The position numbers and the translations under genes were made by a program. Below the pieces are notes generated by a model. The model was not told the origin of the DNA. It did no database searches and was given only the letters and a program-made list of their open reading frames with translations. DNA of 35,769 nt. Origin: Paenibacillus koleovorans NBRC 103111 (lineage in GTDB: Bacteria; Bacillota; Bacilli; Paenibacillales; NBRC-103111). The number at the start of each line of letters is the position of its first letter. The first letter of the stretch is position 1. Location of the stretch: positions 1 through 35,769 of the forward strand of contig NZ_BIMA01000072.1 in NCBI RefSeq assembly GCF_004000845.1, written 5' to 3'. Shown here piece after piece: positions 1 through 8,314 of this stretch.

Positions 1-34
1 AACATAAACATCATGATCAAATGCCCAAAAACGG

Positions 35-88
35 AAATAAGCAGGCAAACACTTAGACATGACTCTAAGTGATGCTTGCTTATTTTTT
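35..88 (+). terminator. Rho-independent terminator of a gene left of the window
   Basis: Long hairpin whose arms (AATAAGC..GGCA..CACTTAGA and TCTAAGTG..TGCTTGCTTATT) pair almost completely around a six-base loop, followed by six T. It would end a plus-strand transcript entering from outside the window. Confidence 0.75.
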
Positions 89-144
89 CACGTGCAAATA
101 TTTGGGTTTTCTCTGGTTCCAGTTGTACTCTAGCCTGTATAAAT

Positions 145-168
145 AAAAAAACGGCATCTCTGCCGTTT
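145..168 (-). terminator. Original terminator of the tRNA-Ala gene (minus strand)
   Basis: Read on the minus strand, AAACGGCA / TGCCGTTT forms a perfect hairpin followed by a T run. It lies 16 bases past the truncated tRNA 3' copy at 185-226. This suggests the terminator belonged to the intact tRNA gene before an element split them. Confidence 0.7.
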
Positions 169-184
169 GTGTGTGTGATGTTGG

Positions 185-226
185 TGGAGCCTAGGGGGAT
201 CGAACCCCTGACCTCATCGCTGCCAG
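185..226 (-). repeat. Partial tRNA-Ala copy: distal attachment-site repeat of a relic integrated element
   Basis: These 42 bases are identical to the 3' part of the complete tRNA-Ala at 1580-1621 (anticodon 3' side, T arm, acceptor 3' strand). Homology stops abruptly after position 226, so no functional tRNA can be made here. Duplication of a tRNA 3' end is the classic footprint of tyrosine-recombinase integration, and an integrase relic lies just inside. Confidence 0.85.
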
Positions 227-343
227 TGGAGGGATGGGCTTCTGGAACGCCTGTAAACCGAACGAAACCCCACTAAATTTATAAGACTTTTCCTGATTGA
301 GTTCTCGTTGATACCTACGCGGGCGTTCCAGAAATAAAAAAAG

Positions 344-363
344 TGTGACCAAAAATGTGACCA
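344..363 (+). repeat. Paired TGTGACCA motifs, left end of relic element (candidate integrase arm sites)
   Basis: TGTGACCA occurs at 344-351 and 356-363, a 12-base period. The same pair with the same period and orientation recurs at 1477-1496 near the other end. Direct repeats inside both attachment sites resemble arm-type binding sites of tyrosine integrases; this role is inferred. Confidence 0.45.
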
Positions 364-450
364 ATGTAGTTAAGCTAAAATATGTGATACATCGCTGACT
401 CTTACCCTGTCAAATTGTGAAGTGAGGGAGCAGGAGGTTATGAATTGTAG

Positions 451-615
451 GGGTTAAAGGCTGAAGTTCCAAAAATTCGCTTTCATGATTTACGACATAC
501 CGTTGCCATATTAATGTTAAGTCGCAATATCAATCCTAAGGTAGTCAAGGAAATATTAGGCCATTCTGACATTCGTGTAACTCTGGACACGTACAGCCAT
601 GTCTTACCTTCCTGA
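451..615 (+). pseudogene. Tyrosine recombinase (integrase) C-terminal relic
   Basis: An open stretch of about 54 codons ends with TGA at 613-615 and is preceded in frame by TAG at 448-450. It encodes the recognisable end of a phage-type integrase: RFHDLRHT (catalytic H-x-x-R box), ILGHSDI (LGH box) and TLDTYSHV with the nucleophilic Tyr. The N-terminal arm-binding and core-binding domains and the first catalytic Arg region are missing, with no start codon or RBS. It is a dead fragment of the recombinase that probably inserted the element into tRNA-Ala. Confidence 0.8.
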
Positions 616-641
616 AAGCATGGTATAATAAGAAGAAATGG

Positions 642-1307
642 AGTTGGGCAAAGACGATTGAAGGAAAACTGATTAATATCGAGATGCAGCTTTTCAATAA
701 ATACGATATCGAAAAACGGACGCTTTTTTACTGGAGCAAACGCTACTCCAGTCAGTTGCAGGAAGGGTAGACATACAAGGAACTGAAGAAATGTGTTACC
801 ATCAACATTTTGAACTACTCATTTATTCCGAATGAACGTTATCATAATGTGTTCCATTTGAGAGAAGATCATACGGGCCTTGAATTGTCTAATGATATCG
901 AAGTACATTTCATGGAATTGACTAAGTTGGACGATCAAGCCATGCCACTGGAAGGCGGATTGGTTAATTGGCTGCTCTTCCTGAAAGGAACCGACAAATC
1001 GAGTTGGGAGGTGCTGAAGATGAACGAACCCACATTGAAAAAGGCAATGGATACTCTAGAGTTTCTAAGCCAGGATCGGGAGGCTCGCCGCTTATATGAG
1101 GAGCGGCAGAAATACTTGCATGATGAGGCTTCCATGATTGAATGGGCAACAGAAAAGGGAATGTCTGAAGGCTTGGTTAAGGGCGAGAGAAAAAAAGCTA
1201 TCGAGATTGCCAAGAACATGCTTTCCTTAGGATTGGATGTTGGAATTGTCGCAAAAGCCAGCGGACTCTCTGAAGCAGAAATCGAATCGCTGAGGCCGAT
1301 TCAATAA
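642..1307 (+). pseudogene. Rpn family recombination-promoting nuclease / PD-(D/E)XK putative transposase, degraded
   Basis: In one frame the sequence reads INIEMQLFNKYD..KRTLFYWSK, then an in-frame TAG at 768-770, then continues through NYSFIPNERYHNVFHL to TAA at 1305-1307. The family (Rpn/PDDEXK_2, roughly 280-310 aa) normally has about 75 more N-terminal residues. Those residues, the start codon and RBS are absent. The IEMQ segment corresponds to the E-x-Q part of the nuclease core, and the C-terminal helical tail (ATEKGMSEGLVKGERKKAIEIA) is intact. A shorter ORF from 810 is open but begins inside the conserved domain, so a functional short protein is unlikely. Confidence 0.75.
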
Positions 1308-1358
1308 TCTTCACCCATTACTGACCGCCTTTCATCCAAGTGTTGAACAAGACAAAAT

Positions 1359-1402
1359 AATCGCCTTGCCCTTATTAAAAAGGACAAGGCGATTTCTTTT
1401 TT
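1359..1402 (+). terminator. Rho-independent terminator after the Rpn relic
   Basis: AATCGCCTTGCCC pairs with GGACAAGGCGATT (one G-U pair) around a 10-base loop, followed by T-rich sequence. The minus-strand tail is weak, so it acts mainly on plus-strand transcripts. Confidence 0.75.
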
Positions 1403-1476
1403 GTCGAGAAACATGATGCTCTGGTGTGATCTCAAAACACTCGAAAGTCCCGATTTTACTCCAAATAAATCGGCAC

Positions 1477-1496
1477 TGTGACCAAACGTGTGACCA
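1477..1496 (+). repeat. Paired TGTGACCA motifs, right end of relic element
   Basis: TGTGACCA at 1477-1484 and 1489-1496 repeats the arrangement at 344-363 with the same 12-base period. It lies 83 bases inside the tRNA-side attachment repeat. Confidence 0.45.
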
Positions 1497-1527
1497 CGAC
1501 CCAAAAACAACGCAGTTTCGGGCATAG

Positions 1528-1567
1528 AAAAAACCGCCAAACACCCGGAATCCCTTGTGTTTAGCGG
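1528..1567 (-). terminator. Terminator now serving tRNA-Ala (minus strand)
   Basis: CCGCCAAACAC pairs with GTGTTTAGCGG (one wobble) and is followed on the minus strand by six T. It lies just past the tRNA 3' end and inside the element, so the element supplied a replacement for the terminator it displaced to 145-168. Confidence 0.75.
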
Positions 1568-1579
1568 CTTTCTTTTGTA

Positions 1580-1652
1580 TGGAGCCTAGGGGGATCGAAC
1601 CCCTGACCTCATCGCTGCCAGCGATGCGCTCTCCCAGCTGAGCTAAGGCCCC
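1580..1652 (-). tRNA. tRNA-Ala (anticodon GGC)
   Basis: The minus strand folds as a complete cloverleaf of 73 nt. The acceptor GGGGCCT/AGGCTCC has one G-U pair, the D arm is GCTC..GAGC, the anticodon stem CATCG/CGATG has loop CTGGCAG (anticodon GGC), the T arm is AGGGG TTCGATC CCCCT, and the discriminator is A. CCA is not encoded. Its 3' 42 bases are the attachment core duplicated at 185-226. The gene remains whole because the element regenerated its 3' end. Confidence 0.95.
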
Positions 1653-1670
1653 TCAAAAAGTGACTTCCTC

Positions 1671-1700
1671 ATTATACAATGGCGTCGCGTCGAAATGCAA
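1671..1700 (-). promoter_or_regulatory. Promoter of tRNA-Ala
   Basis: On the minus strand a perfect TATAAT (1676-1671) lies 18 bases downstream of TTGCAT (1700-1695). It sits about 20 bases upstream of the mature tRNA 5' end. Confidence 0.55.
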
Positions 1701-1810
1701 GGGGCTTGGCCAAAGTCGCACGATTCGGAATTGTTGCACGATCGCGTGGCCGCCCCTACACAGGAAAGCCCATCGCGCTGACGCGTAAGGACCTTCCACC
1801 ACCACCCCAA

Positions 1811-3667
1811 TTACAATTTCATTTCCGCCATTACCTGTCGCACATCCGCTTCCGTTGCGTCCAGCGCGATCAGCTTCAGCGGCTCGCCTAGCGGCTCGTA
1901 GCTGAAGACGAACAAGACGCCGTCTGCGACGACATGCTCCAGCTCCGCATACGCCTCGGGAACCGCGACTTCATCGAACGGGCTAGTCCGCAACCGCATG
2001 GCATACAAGTAGTCCGACGATAGCCCGAACTCCACGCGTGCCCTGGAACGCGCATCCAACAATCGACGCAGCTTCGAGGCCGGGTCCTCCACATACAGTG
2101 ACCGCAGACGAGTGGCCGCCGTCAATTGGGCGAGAACCGGCGAGATATTGCGCGCGACGGTGTCGATGAGCAGGAGCTGCTCTTCATTAAGCGGCTCCTG
2201 CGTGCCCAAGACGGCCAAGAAGCCGAAGGGAGCGGCCTCCGCCGCACCACCGATACTCAAGCTGCTCCAAGAATCGCCAACCAGCGGGCAAAGAACTAAC
2301 ACGTTGGAAGCACCGAACCGCTCAACAGCCACCTCGTCGAAATACTGCGACAGCCCGTCCTCCGCAAAATGCACGACCGGCTCGTCGCCGTCCGGCCAAC
2401 GCTCGCTTCGCTCCACAACCATCCCGTTCCAAGCACCGCCAACGCTTTGAGCGATCCGAACCGTCCCAAGCCCCAAATCCGTTTCCGTGTCCGCACCATT
2501 TTCCCTAAACCCGATCCAAGCCTTCTCAATACCGAAAGAAAGCTGCAGCGTCTTCAGCGCAAAATAGACGATTTCCTCCGGAGTCGAGCAACGGTTCATG
2601 TTCCGCGTCAGCTTGTTCAGAGAGCTGAGCAGCGCGAGCTTCTTCTGGGTCAATTCCTTCTCGCGCTTCAACTGCTCGAACAACATACAGTTGGTGACCG
2701 CGATGTAAGTCGATGTCGCCAGCGACTCCACCAGCTCGAACATCGCTTCGTCGTAACCGTCTGTCTGAATCGGGTCGCTCAACGTAACGACGCCGACAAT
2801 CCGATCCTGCTTCAGCAGCACCAGATAGAGGGCGTCCAGCTTGTCCAGCTGCTCCGGATTGTCGAACAGCCGCTCGATCGTTGCCCGGTCTCGCTCCACA
2901 TGCAGCACGATCGGTCCGTTATACGAAGTGTCTGTCAATTTCAATTCGACATACTGCTTATGACGCGAATAGACGTTGCGGTATCCTCGCATGCGCACGA
3001 TCTGTTCCCCGGTGTCCACCGTCCCGAAGGAGGTCACCTGGCTCGTGGTCAGCTCGCTGAACAGCTCGGTCGCCAGCGTGTACAGGGGATCGAGCTGAAG
3101 CTCGGACAACAGCGACTTGGAGCTCTGATTGATCGCGAACAGCTGAAAAATTTTATGATCCAACAGCTTGGCCGTCCGTTGCAGCTCCAAAAGCCGGTGG
3201 CTGTTCTCCAGCGAATGGCTGACGAGCCGCATCAGAGTACCGGCCATGAAATAATCGTCATCGCTCATTTCGCCGACCGTTTTGCCATTGGACACAAGAA
3301 AGCCGTACAGTTGATCCTCAATAAAGAGGGGGATGACAATGCGAATCTGGAACGCTTCGATCGTCTCCAACGGGAAGTATTGGTCAAATTGAGAACGAAT
3401 CACATGCCCCCGCAGCTGGGCAAGACGGTTCAAATTGTCGGATGCCGGAATCGTATACTGCTCTTGGAGGTAGATGCGCTTCTGCGTCATGACGAAATCG
3501 CCGTTCCCAGCAGCGCGGATAAACAAAGCGGAGCCGTGCAGCGTAAGCATTTCGTTCATGAATTCAAAAGAATACTCTGCAAGCTGATCTTGGCTGAACT
3601 TCTGAGTGAAAAAATCAACCGCCCGGGTTAAACCCTCGTACCAGAAATAAACCGGATTTTCTATCAT
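1811..3667 (-). CDS. Multi-GAF-domain sensory/scaffold protein, function unknown
   Basis: 618 aa, soluble, no signal peptide or membrane segment. Three GAF-like regions can be traced, about residues 20-160 (ending IPLFIEDQLYGFLV), 180-325 (LVLLKQDRIVGVVTLSD) and 345-505 (FGFLAVLGTQEPLNEEQLLL). Helical linkers join them, including LFEQLKREKELTQKKLALL near 335. No kinase, GGDEF, HTH or other output domain follows the last GAF; the final 110 residues are unassigned. The ATG has a strong GAGGAGGTG RBS and lies 24 bases after the fapA stop, so the two are co-transcribed. A ligand-sensing partner of FapA is an inference. No clear terminator is seen between it and the tRNA gene. Confidence 0.8.
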   Translation of the reverse strand: MIENPVYFWYEGLTRAVDFFTQKFSQDQLAEYSFEFMNEMLTLHGSALFIRAAGNGDFVMTQKRIYLQEQYTIPASDNLNRLAQLRGHVIRSQFDQYFPLETIEAFQIRIVIPLFIEDQLYGFLVSNGKTVGEMSDDDYFMAGTLMRLVSHSLENSHRLLELQRTAKLLDHKIFQLFAINQSSKSLLSELQLDPLYTLATELFSELTTSQVTSFGTVDTGEQIVRMRGYRNVYSRHKQYVELKLTDTSYNGPIVLHVERDRATIERLFDNPEQLDKLDALYLVLLKQDRIVGVVTLSDPIQTDGYDEAMFELVESLATSTYIAVTNCMLFEQLKREKELTQKKLALLSSLNKLTRNMNRCSTPEEIVYFALKTLQLSFGIEKAWIGFRENGADTETDLGLGTVRIAQSVGGAWNGMVVERSERWPDGDEPVVHFAEDGLSQYFDEVAVERFGASNVLVLCPLVGDSWSSLSIGGAAEAAPFGFLAVLGTQEPLNEEQLLLIDTVARNISPVLAQLTAATRLRSLYVEDPASKLRRLLDARSRARVEFGLSSDYLYAMRLRTSPFDEVAVPEAYAELEHVVADGVLFVFSYEPLGEPLKLIALDATEADVRQVMAEMKL

Positions 3668-3691
3668 ATCAATACACCTCCTCGCAAGAAG

Positions 3692-5269
3692 CTACTCCAG
3701 AAACAGTTTGTTCTGATTCACATAGAAAGTGCCGGCCGTTTCGCGTTCGATATGTCTCTCGATCTGTTTCAATTGGAGGGATGTCTTCGGATACACTTTC
3801 TTGAAGATGGAAACCTCTCCTTCACCGCGAGTACGCAGGACGTCCATTAGCAGCTTGCGTTTCTCTTCGAATACGATCACTTGCTGAACGAGCACCTCTT
3901 GCTTAGCCATATACCCAACATACTTCTGCCTATCCTCGGGCTTGAGCTTGTCGAAGTTCATTTCGTAAATATCCATTTCCTTGCGGACAAATGCGAGCTG
4001 CTGAAGCAGCTTCTGGGACTCCTGGAGCACTTGATCCAGCTCTTGCTTCAGAGCGTTGCGGTTAAAACCGTCCACCTGAATCGCGGTCGGCCGTTCCAGT
4101 TCATTGCCGATGTAGGCGGCGACGACCATAGTGCGGGCCGAAACGCTGCCGCCGATAATTTTGCCCTTGCCTTTGTCCAGTACGACGTTATTGGCGTTCA
4201 ATACACTTCCAATCGCATAGGATTCGATGATGATATCGCCGCCGGCCGTAACCGTACAGTCGCTCGCACATTTCATATACACGTTGGTTTCCGCTTCGAT
4301 GACCGCTTTGCCTTGTCCGAATACGCCGCTATGAATCAGCACATCGGCGGTTTTGGATTTGATCAGCCGGGCCGCGCCGACGCCGATGCTTCCCAGAATG
4401 GCGAGATGTTTCGTGGCAATGACGGAATATCCGTCTGAAATCGTGCCAAGAATTTTGACACTGCCGTCGTAATCGATATCCCCGGTTTCCGTTCCGACAT
4501 CGCCTTGAATGACGAGCAAATCGTCTACGCCAACCGTCTTGCCTTGAAGCTGTACGACGCCCTTGCGTTTCGCACGAAGCACGATTTTGCCCGGCTCCTG
4601 AACTTCCTCCACCGATTTAGGATCGTAAGGAAGCGGTTTGTCCTTGCCTTTGGGCGCAGGCAGCGGTTCTCCCCGCACATTCCAGCCGGGGACGCCCTCC
4701 GTAGCTTCAATTTTTTCGCCGAGCCAGTCGCCCGGATTCACTTCGTCAATGAAGTTCAGCTGATGAAAATCGACTGAACCGTCCTCCCGAACATCCGGTC
4801 GGCGCGACGAGGGCTCGAAATACCGAACTTGCGCGTCATGGCCTTGAACAGGCAGCTTGCCCTGCGCAACGAGCCGCTCCGTCCCATCGGACGATCCACG
4901 GTCGAGCGCCTCCGGCAAGACGCCCTGGATGCCCGAACGCTGCAGCAAGTCCAGCGCCTCCGTGCGGACATCAGCAAGCTGGAGATCCAGCTCCTGCGCC
5001 GTGAGGCGAATGGCCAGCATGGCGCGCATACCGTCCTTCGTCACTTGCAGCTCCAGCCGATCCCGCAACGTTCCGATTTCCGTTTCCAACGAAATAGCTT
5101 GCTCCAGCGCTTTGCGGAGCGAGAGAACCGAAGTAATGGCGATGCGGGGAACGGCCGACTGCACTTCAGGAAATTGCAGAACAGAAAAGCCGGGTTTCCT
5201 GACCTTTATGTACAAAACATGTCTCGCGTCCGATGTCAATGTGAAAAACTCGTTCTCATAGACTAGCAT
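3692..5269 (-). CDS. fapA: FapA family protein (DUF342, flagellar assembly protein A-like)
   Basis: 525 aa, a normal length for the family. The signature NFIDEVNPGDWLGEKI..TEGVPGWNV.GEPLPAPKGKD lies around residues 170-215. It is followed by a regular beta-rich region (about 230-390; repeats such as GDIDYDGSVKILGTISDGY and GGDIIIESYAIGS) expected to form a right-handed beta-helix. A coiled coil (about 405-490; QELDQVLQESQKLLQQLAF) ends the protein. DUF342 proteins are thought to be polymeric, bactofilin-like cell-surface or flagellum-associated scaffolds; the exact role here is unknown. The start has a GGGGTG RBS. It heads a two-gene operon with the GAF protein. Confidence 0.85.
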   Translation of the reverse strand: MLVYENEFFTLTSDARHVLYIKVRKPGFSVLQFPEVQSAVPRIAITSVLSLRKALEQAISLETEIGTLRDRLELQVTKDGMRAMLAIRLTAQELDLQLADVRTEALDLLQRSGIQGVLPEALDRGSSDGTERLVAQGKLPVQGHDAQVRYFEPSSRRPDVREDGSVDFHQLNFIDEVNPGDWLGEKIEATEGVPGWNVRGEPLPAPKGKDKPLPYDPKSVEEVQEPGKIVLRAKRKGVVQLQGKTVGVDDLLVIQGDVGTETGDIDYDGSVKILGTISDGYSVIATKHLAILGSIGVGAARLIKSKTADVLIHSGVFGQGKAVIEAETNVYMKCASDCTVTAGGDIIIESYAIGSVLNANNVVLDKGKGKIIGGSVSARTMVVAAYIGNELERPTAIQVDGFNRNALKQELDQVLQESQKLLQQLAFVRKEMDIYEMNFDKLKPEDRQKYVGYMAKQEVLVQQVIVFEEKRKLLMDVLRTRGEGEVSIFKKVYPKTSLQLKQIERHIERETAGTFYVNQNKLFLE

Positions 5270-5319
5270 AATTTCACCCCGACTATAACATTAGACATGG
5301 GTGCAGCGGTTCCTGCACG

Positions 5320-5348
5320 ATAACAAATTCTAAACAAATTTCTGTAAA
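5320..5348 (-). promoter_or_regulatory. Promoter of fapA operon
   Basis: On the minus strand TTTACA (5348-5343), a 17-base spacer and TGTTAT (5325-5320). The leader between here and the start contains a small perfect hairpin, GTGCAG/CTGCAC (5301-5318). Confidence 0.5.
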
Positions 5349-5459
5349 AAATGTACAAATTCCTGCTTCTGCCTGCACATATTTCAATAAAAAGTAGAAC
5401 GGAGGAGAGGGCGATCAAAACCAAATCGACATCACACTCAGATTTAGTCAAGGGGCAGG

Positions 5460-5594
5460 ATGTTCAACATCGATGGGTGGAGAAAAAAGGTGACGCATAC
5501 GTTCGTCATAGGAGGAAGTTTTGCTTCGCTGGCGGTGAATACGGTAGGGGAACGAAAACCAAGCTTCGCCGGCCCTCAAGGGTGCCGCCGATGA
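5460..5594 (+). CDS. Possible small secreted or membrane peptide (44 aa, or 34 aa from GTG 5490)
   Basis: This short ORF lies in the 366-base gap between ilvD and fapA. From ATG 5460 (preceded by AAGGGGCAGG) it has a basic start (DGWRKKV), a hydrophobic stretch FVIGGSFASLAVNTV and a polar tail ERKPSFAGPQGCRR with a single Cys. An internal GTG at 5490 has its own GGTGGAG RBS at good distance. The plan, basic then hydrophobic then short polar tail, fits a secreted or signal peptide precursor, but no family is recognised. It may be chance. Nothing else in the gap looks coding. Confidence 0.3.
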   Translation: MFNIDGWRKKVTHTFVIGGSFASLAVNTVGERKPSFAGPQGCRR

Positions 5595-5598
5595 AAAC

Positions 5599-5626
5599 GA
5601 GCCCACCGGCCAATACCGGTGGGCTC
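5599..5626 (-). terminator. ilvD terminator
   Basis: Perfect 11-bp stem GAGCCCACCGG / CCGGTGGGCTC with a six-base loop, starting 9 bases past the ilvD stop. The T tract after it is weak (GTTTTC). Confidence 0.75.
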
Positions 5627-5635
5627 TGCACTTCC

Positions 5636-7321
5636 TTACATCTTCATAACGCCGCCGCTGCTCGCATTGGTGACGAGAGCCGAATAGCGCGCAAGGTAGC
5701 CCCGCTTGATCTTCGGCTCGAAGCCGGCCCAAGCGGCGCGGCGAGCTTCCAGCTCTTCGTCGCTCACTTCAAGCGTGATCTTGCGGTTGTTCATGTCGAG
5801 CTCGATGATGTCGCCGTCATTGACGAAGGCGATCGGGCCGCCCTCGGCCGCCTCCGGCGAGACGTGGCCGATCGAGATGCCGCGGGAAGCGCCGGAGAAC
5901 CGGCCGTCCGTGATCAAGCCGACCTTGGTGCCGAGACCCATGCCCACGATTTGCGAAGTTGGAGCGAGCATCTCAGGCATCCCCGGGCCACCCTTCGGCC
6001 CTTCGTAGCGGATGACGACGACGTGGCCTTCCTTGACCTTGCCGTTCGCGATGCCGGAGAGCGCGTCTTCCTGCGAGTCGAAGCAGATCGCAGGGCCGCG
6101 GTGGTAGCCGCCGACGGACTTGTCGACCGCGCCGACCTTGATGATCGAGCCGCCCGGCGCCAAGTTCCCGAACATAACGGACAGGCCGCCTTCCTTCGAA
6201 TGCGGGTCCTCAATGGAGCGAATAACGGCAGAATCGGTGATGCGGGCGTCTCTCACGTTGTCGCGAAGCGTATTGCCGGATACGGTCAACACTTCGCCGA
6301 CTAGCGCGCCTTCTTTGCGGAACAACTCGTTGATAATCGCGCTCACGCCGCCCGCGTTGTGCAGATCCTCGATGTGATGATCGGAAGCAGGGGCGAGCTT
6401 GCTCAAGTAAGGAACGCGCTTAGCGACTTCATTGATGCGTTCGATCGGGTATTCGATACCGGCTTCGTGAGCGAGCGCCAATGTGTGCAGCACCGTATTG
6501 GTCGAACCACCCATCGCCATATCAAGCGCAAATGCGTTGTCTATCGAGTCCTTGGTCACGATGTCGCAAGGCTTGAGATCGCGCTTGATCAGCTCCATGA
6601 GCTGCTTGGCGGATTGTCGCACGAAGTCTCTGCGCTCCGGAGCGACAGCGAGAATGGTGCCGTTGCCTGGCAGCGCCAAGCCGAGCACCTCGGCCAGACA
6701 GTTCATCGAGTTGGCGGTGAACATCCCGGAGCAGGAGCCGCAAGTCGGGCAGCCGTAACGCTCAAGCTCATCCAGGCTCTTCTCGTCGATTTTGCCGGTC
6801 ATGTAGGCGCCTACGCCCTCGAAGACGGAAGTAAGCGAGATGGCGCGGCCATCGCTCGTACGTCCGGCTTTCATGGGACCGCCGCTGACAAAGATCGTCG
6901 GAATGTTGATGCGTAGCGCAGCCATCATCATCCCTGGCGTAATTTTGTCGCAGTTCGGAATACAGATCATGCCGTCGAACCAGTGGGCGTTCACCATGGT
7001 CTCTACGGAGTCGGCGATAATCTCGCGGCTGGCGAGCGAATAGCGCATGCCGATGTGGCCCATCGCGATCCCGTCGTCTACGCCGATCGTATTGAATTCG
7101 AACGGAACGCCGCCCGCTTCGCGAATCGCTTCTTTGACGATTTTACCGAATTCCTGCAAGTGAACATGACCCGGAACGATGTCCAAGTAAGAGTTGCAAA
7201 CGGCGATAAACGGCTTGTCGAAATCTTCTTCCTGGACGCCGGCGGCACGCAGCAAGCTGCGGTGCGGAGCGCGGTCGAAGCCTCTTTTAATCATGTCGGA
7301 TCTCATTTTGGCCTTAGACAT
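5636..7321 (-). CDS. ilvD: Dihydroxy-acid dehydratase
   Basis: 561 aa, the usual length. It dehydrates 2,3-dihydroxy-isovalerate and 2,3-dihydroxy-3-methylvalerate, the third shared step of valine, leucine and isoleucine synthesis. Visible motifs are VPGHVHL (N-terminal), [14 protein letters not shown], and [19 protein letters not shown] with Fe-S and active-site Cys. [19 protein letters not shown] and [10 protein letters not shown] follow near the C-terminus. The VPGHVHL form resembles the oxygen-sensitive [4Fe-4S] branch as in E. coli IlvD. The ATG at 7321 is chosen because it has GGGAGGAAG at proper distance; 40 extra upstream codons are open but lack family similarity and cover the promoter. 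It is monocistronic, away from other ilv genes. Confidence 0.95.
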   Translation of the reverse strand: MSKAKMRSDMIKRGFDRAPHRSLLRAAGVQEEDFDKPFIAVCNSYLDIVPGHVHLQEFGKIVKEAIREAGGVPFEFNTIGVDDGIAMGHIGMRYSLASREIIADSVETMVNAHWFDGMICIPNCDKITPGMMMAALRINIPTIFVSGGPMKAGRTSDGRAISLTSVFEGVGAYMTGKIDEKSLDELERYGCPTCGSCSGMFTANSMNCLAEVLGLALPGNGTILAVAPERRDFVRQSAKQLMELIKRDLKPCDIVTKDSIDNAFALDMAMGGSTNTVLHTLALAHEAGIEYPIERINEVAKRVPYLSKLAPASDHHIEDLHNAGGVSAIINELFRKEGALVGEVLTVSGNTLRDNVRDARITDSAVIRSIEDPHSKEGGLSVMFGNLAPGGSIIKVGAVDKSVGGYHRGPAICFDSQEDALSGIANGKVKEGHVVVIRYEGPKGGPGMPEMLAPTSQIVGMGLGTKVGLITDGRFSGASRGISIGHVSPEAAEGGPIAFVNDGDIIELDMNNRKITLEVSDEELEARRAAWAGFEPKIKRGYLARYSALVTNASSGGVMKM

Positions 7322-7412
7322 GTTTCTTCCTCCCTCATATGAACGCGCGGTAACGAAACGATAGCTTGTAGATTTAGTTTCATGCCGGCATACCCCTGTG
7401 CATATCCCCTTT

Positions 7413-7441
7413 ATAGTAACGAAATTCGACTTATCTGACAA
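7413..7441 (-). promoter_or_regulatory. Promoter of ilvD
   Basis: On the minus strand TTGTCA (7441-7436), 17 bases, TACTAT (7418-7413). The leader to the ATG is about 85 bases. No T-box or attenuator structure was recognised in it. Confidence 0.6.
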
Positions 7442-7482
7442 GTGAACATCTCATCCAGCGACCGCCCGAATCCACGCCGCCA

Positions 7483-7512
7483 TTGAGCGGGAAGACGCAA
7501 CCCTACTATAAT
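7483..7512 (+). promoter_or_regulatory. Promoter of mobA
   Basis: TTGAGC (7483-7488), 18 bases, perfect TATAAT (7507-7512), about 35 bases ahead of the start. Confidence 0.6.
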
Positions 7513-7546
7513 AGAGACGATAGAATAGGAGCGGAGGGTGGAGCGG

Positions 7547-8143
7547 ATGGTAACCGGAGTTATCTTGGCCGGCGGGCAAAACAGAAGAATGGGCGGACAG
7601 CCCAAAGGGACCATCGTAGTCGGAGGAGAAATGATGGCGGCGCGCCAAATCCGGCTGATGCAGCCGTTGTGCGAACAAATCCTCCTGGTGACCAATGAGC
7701 TGGAGCTGTACGAAAGCGTGAGCGGGCACGCGCAAATCCTCCAAGACCGGTTCAAAGGAAAAGGACCGCTCGGCGGGATGGAGGCGGCGCTTACGATCGC
7801 GAGAACGCCGGTGTGGGTCGTCGGCTGCGACATGCCTTATATTTCGGCGGATGCCGCCCGTCTGCTCTTCCGAGAGCTGGAGCTGGATCCGGAACTAGAG
7901 GCAGCCGTCCCGAGTGTAGAAGGCAAATTGCATCCCCTGCACGGGGTATACCGGACTTCCGTCGCAGAAAATATCAGGCAGCTGCTTCAAAAGGATCATT
8001 TGCGGGTAATGAGTTTATTAGAAGCGATTCGTTGGCGAAAATTCGAAGAGGACGTCTTCAGCCGAGCCGGTATCCCTGTCGAATTCGTTCGCAATGCGAA
8101 CACGCCGGAGGACTGGCAAAGCGTAAGCTCAGCAACCGAATAG
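7547..8143 (+). CDS. mobA: Molybdenum cofactor guanylyltransferase MobA
   Basis: 198 aa. MobA transfers GMP from GTP to molybdopterin to make the guanine dinucleotide form of the cofactor. The nucleotide-binding loop GVILAGGQNRRMGGQPKG is at the N-terminus. Other NTP-transferase landmarks are KGPLGGMEAAL, VVGCDMPYIS (metal-binding Asp) and HPLHGVYR. The start is ATG 7547 behind GGAGGG; an in-frame GTG nine bases upstream (7538) with its own AGGAG is the alternative. It stands alone, away from other moa/moe genes; the only molybdoenzyme in the window is at 26462-27730. That enzyme's family usually uses the cofactor without GMP, so a direct partnership is not implied. Confidence 0.9.
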   Translation: MVTGVILAGGQNRRMGGQPKGTIVVGGEMMAARQIRLMQPLCEQILLVTNELELYESVSGHAQILQDRFKGKGPLGGMEAALTIARTPVWVVGCDMPYISADAARLLFRELELDPELEAAVPSVEGKLHPLHGVYRTSVAENIRQLLQKDHLRVMSLLEAIRWRKFEEDVFSRAGIPVEFVRNANTPEDWQSVSSATE

Positions 8144-8314
8144 AATGGGCGGCAATCGTTCTCAAACTGGAATGAATGGCATGTCCGGCCGCCGGACGCA
8201 AAATGAGACCCTCCATCGAATCCTTTATGTAACAAATGGGACACTTGCTACGTCTGAAATGATGCAGGTGCGCTATTCGTTTTAAAGATTTTCTAGGCGG
8301 GAAGGTGAATCAAG

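Noticed and set aside
76-276. 66-codon ORF across the truncated tRNA
   Set aside because: It spans a terminator hairpin and the attachment repeat, with no RBS or protein-like sequence.
5351-6304. 317-codon plus-strand open frame
   Set aside because: It is mostly antisense to ilvD, rich in Arg/Ala/Asp with no domain, and has no RBS at its start.
7322-7412. T-box or leucine-type attenuator ahead of ilvD
   Set aside because: No T-box sequence (GGGUGGNACCGCG-like), specifier loop or leader peptide is visible in the short leader.
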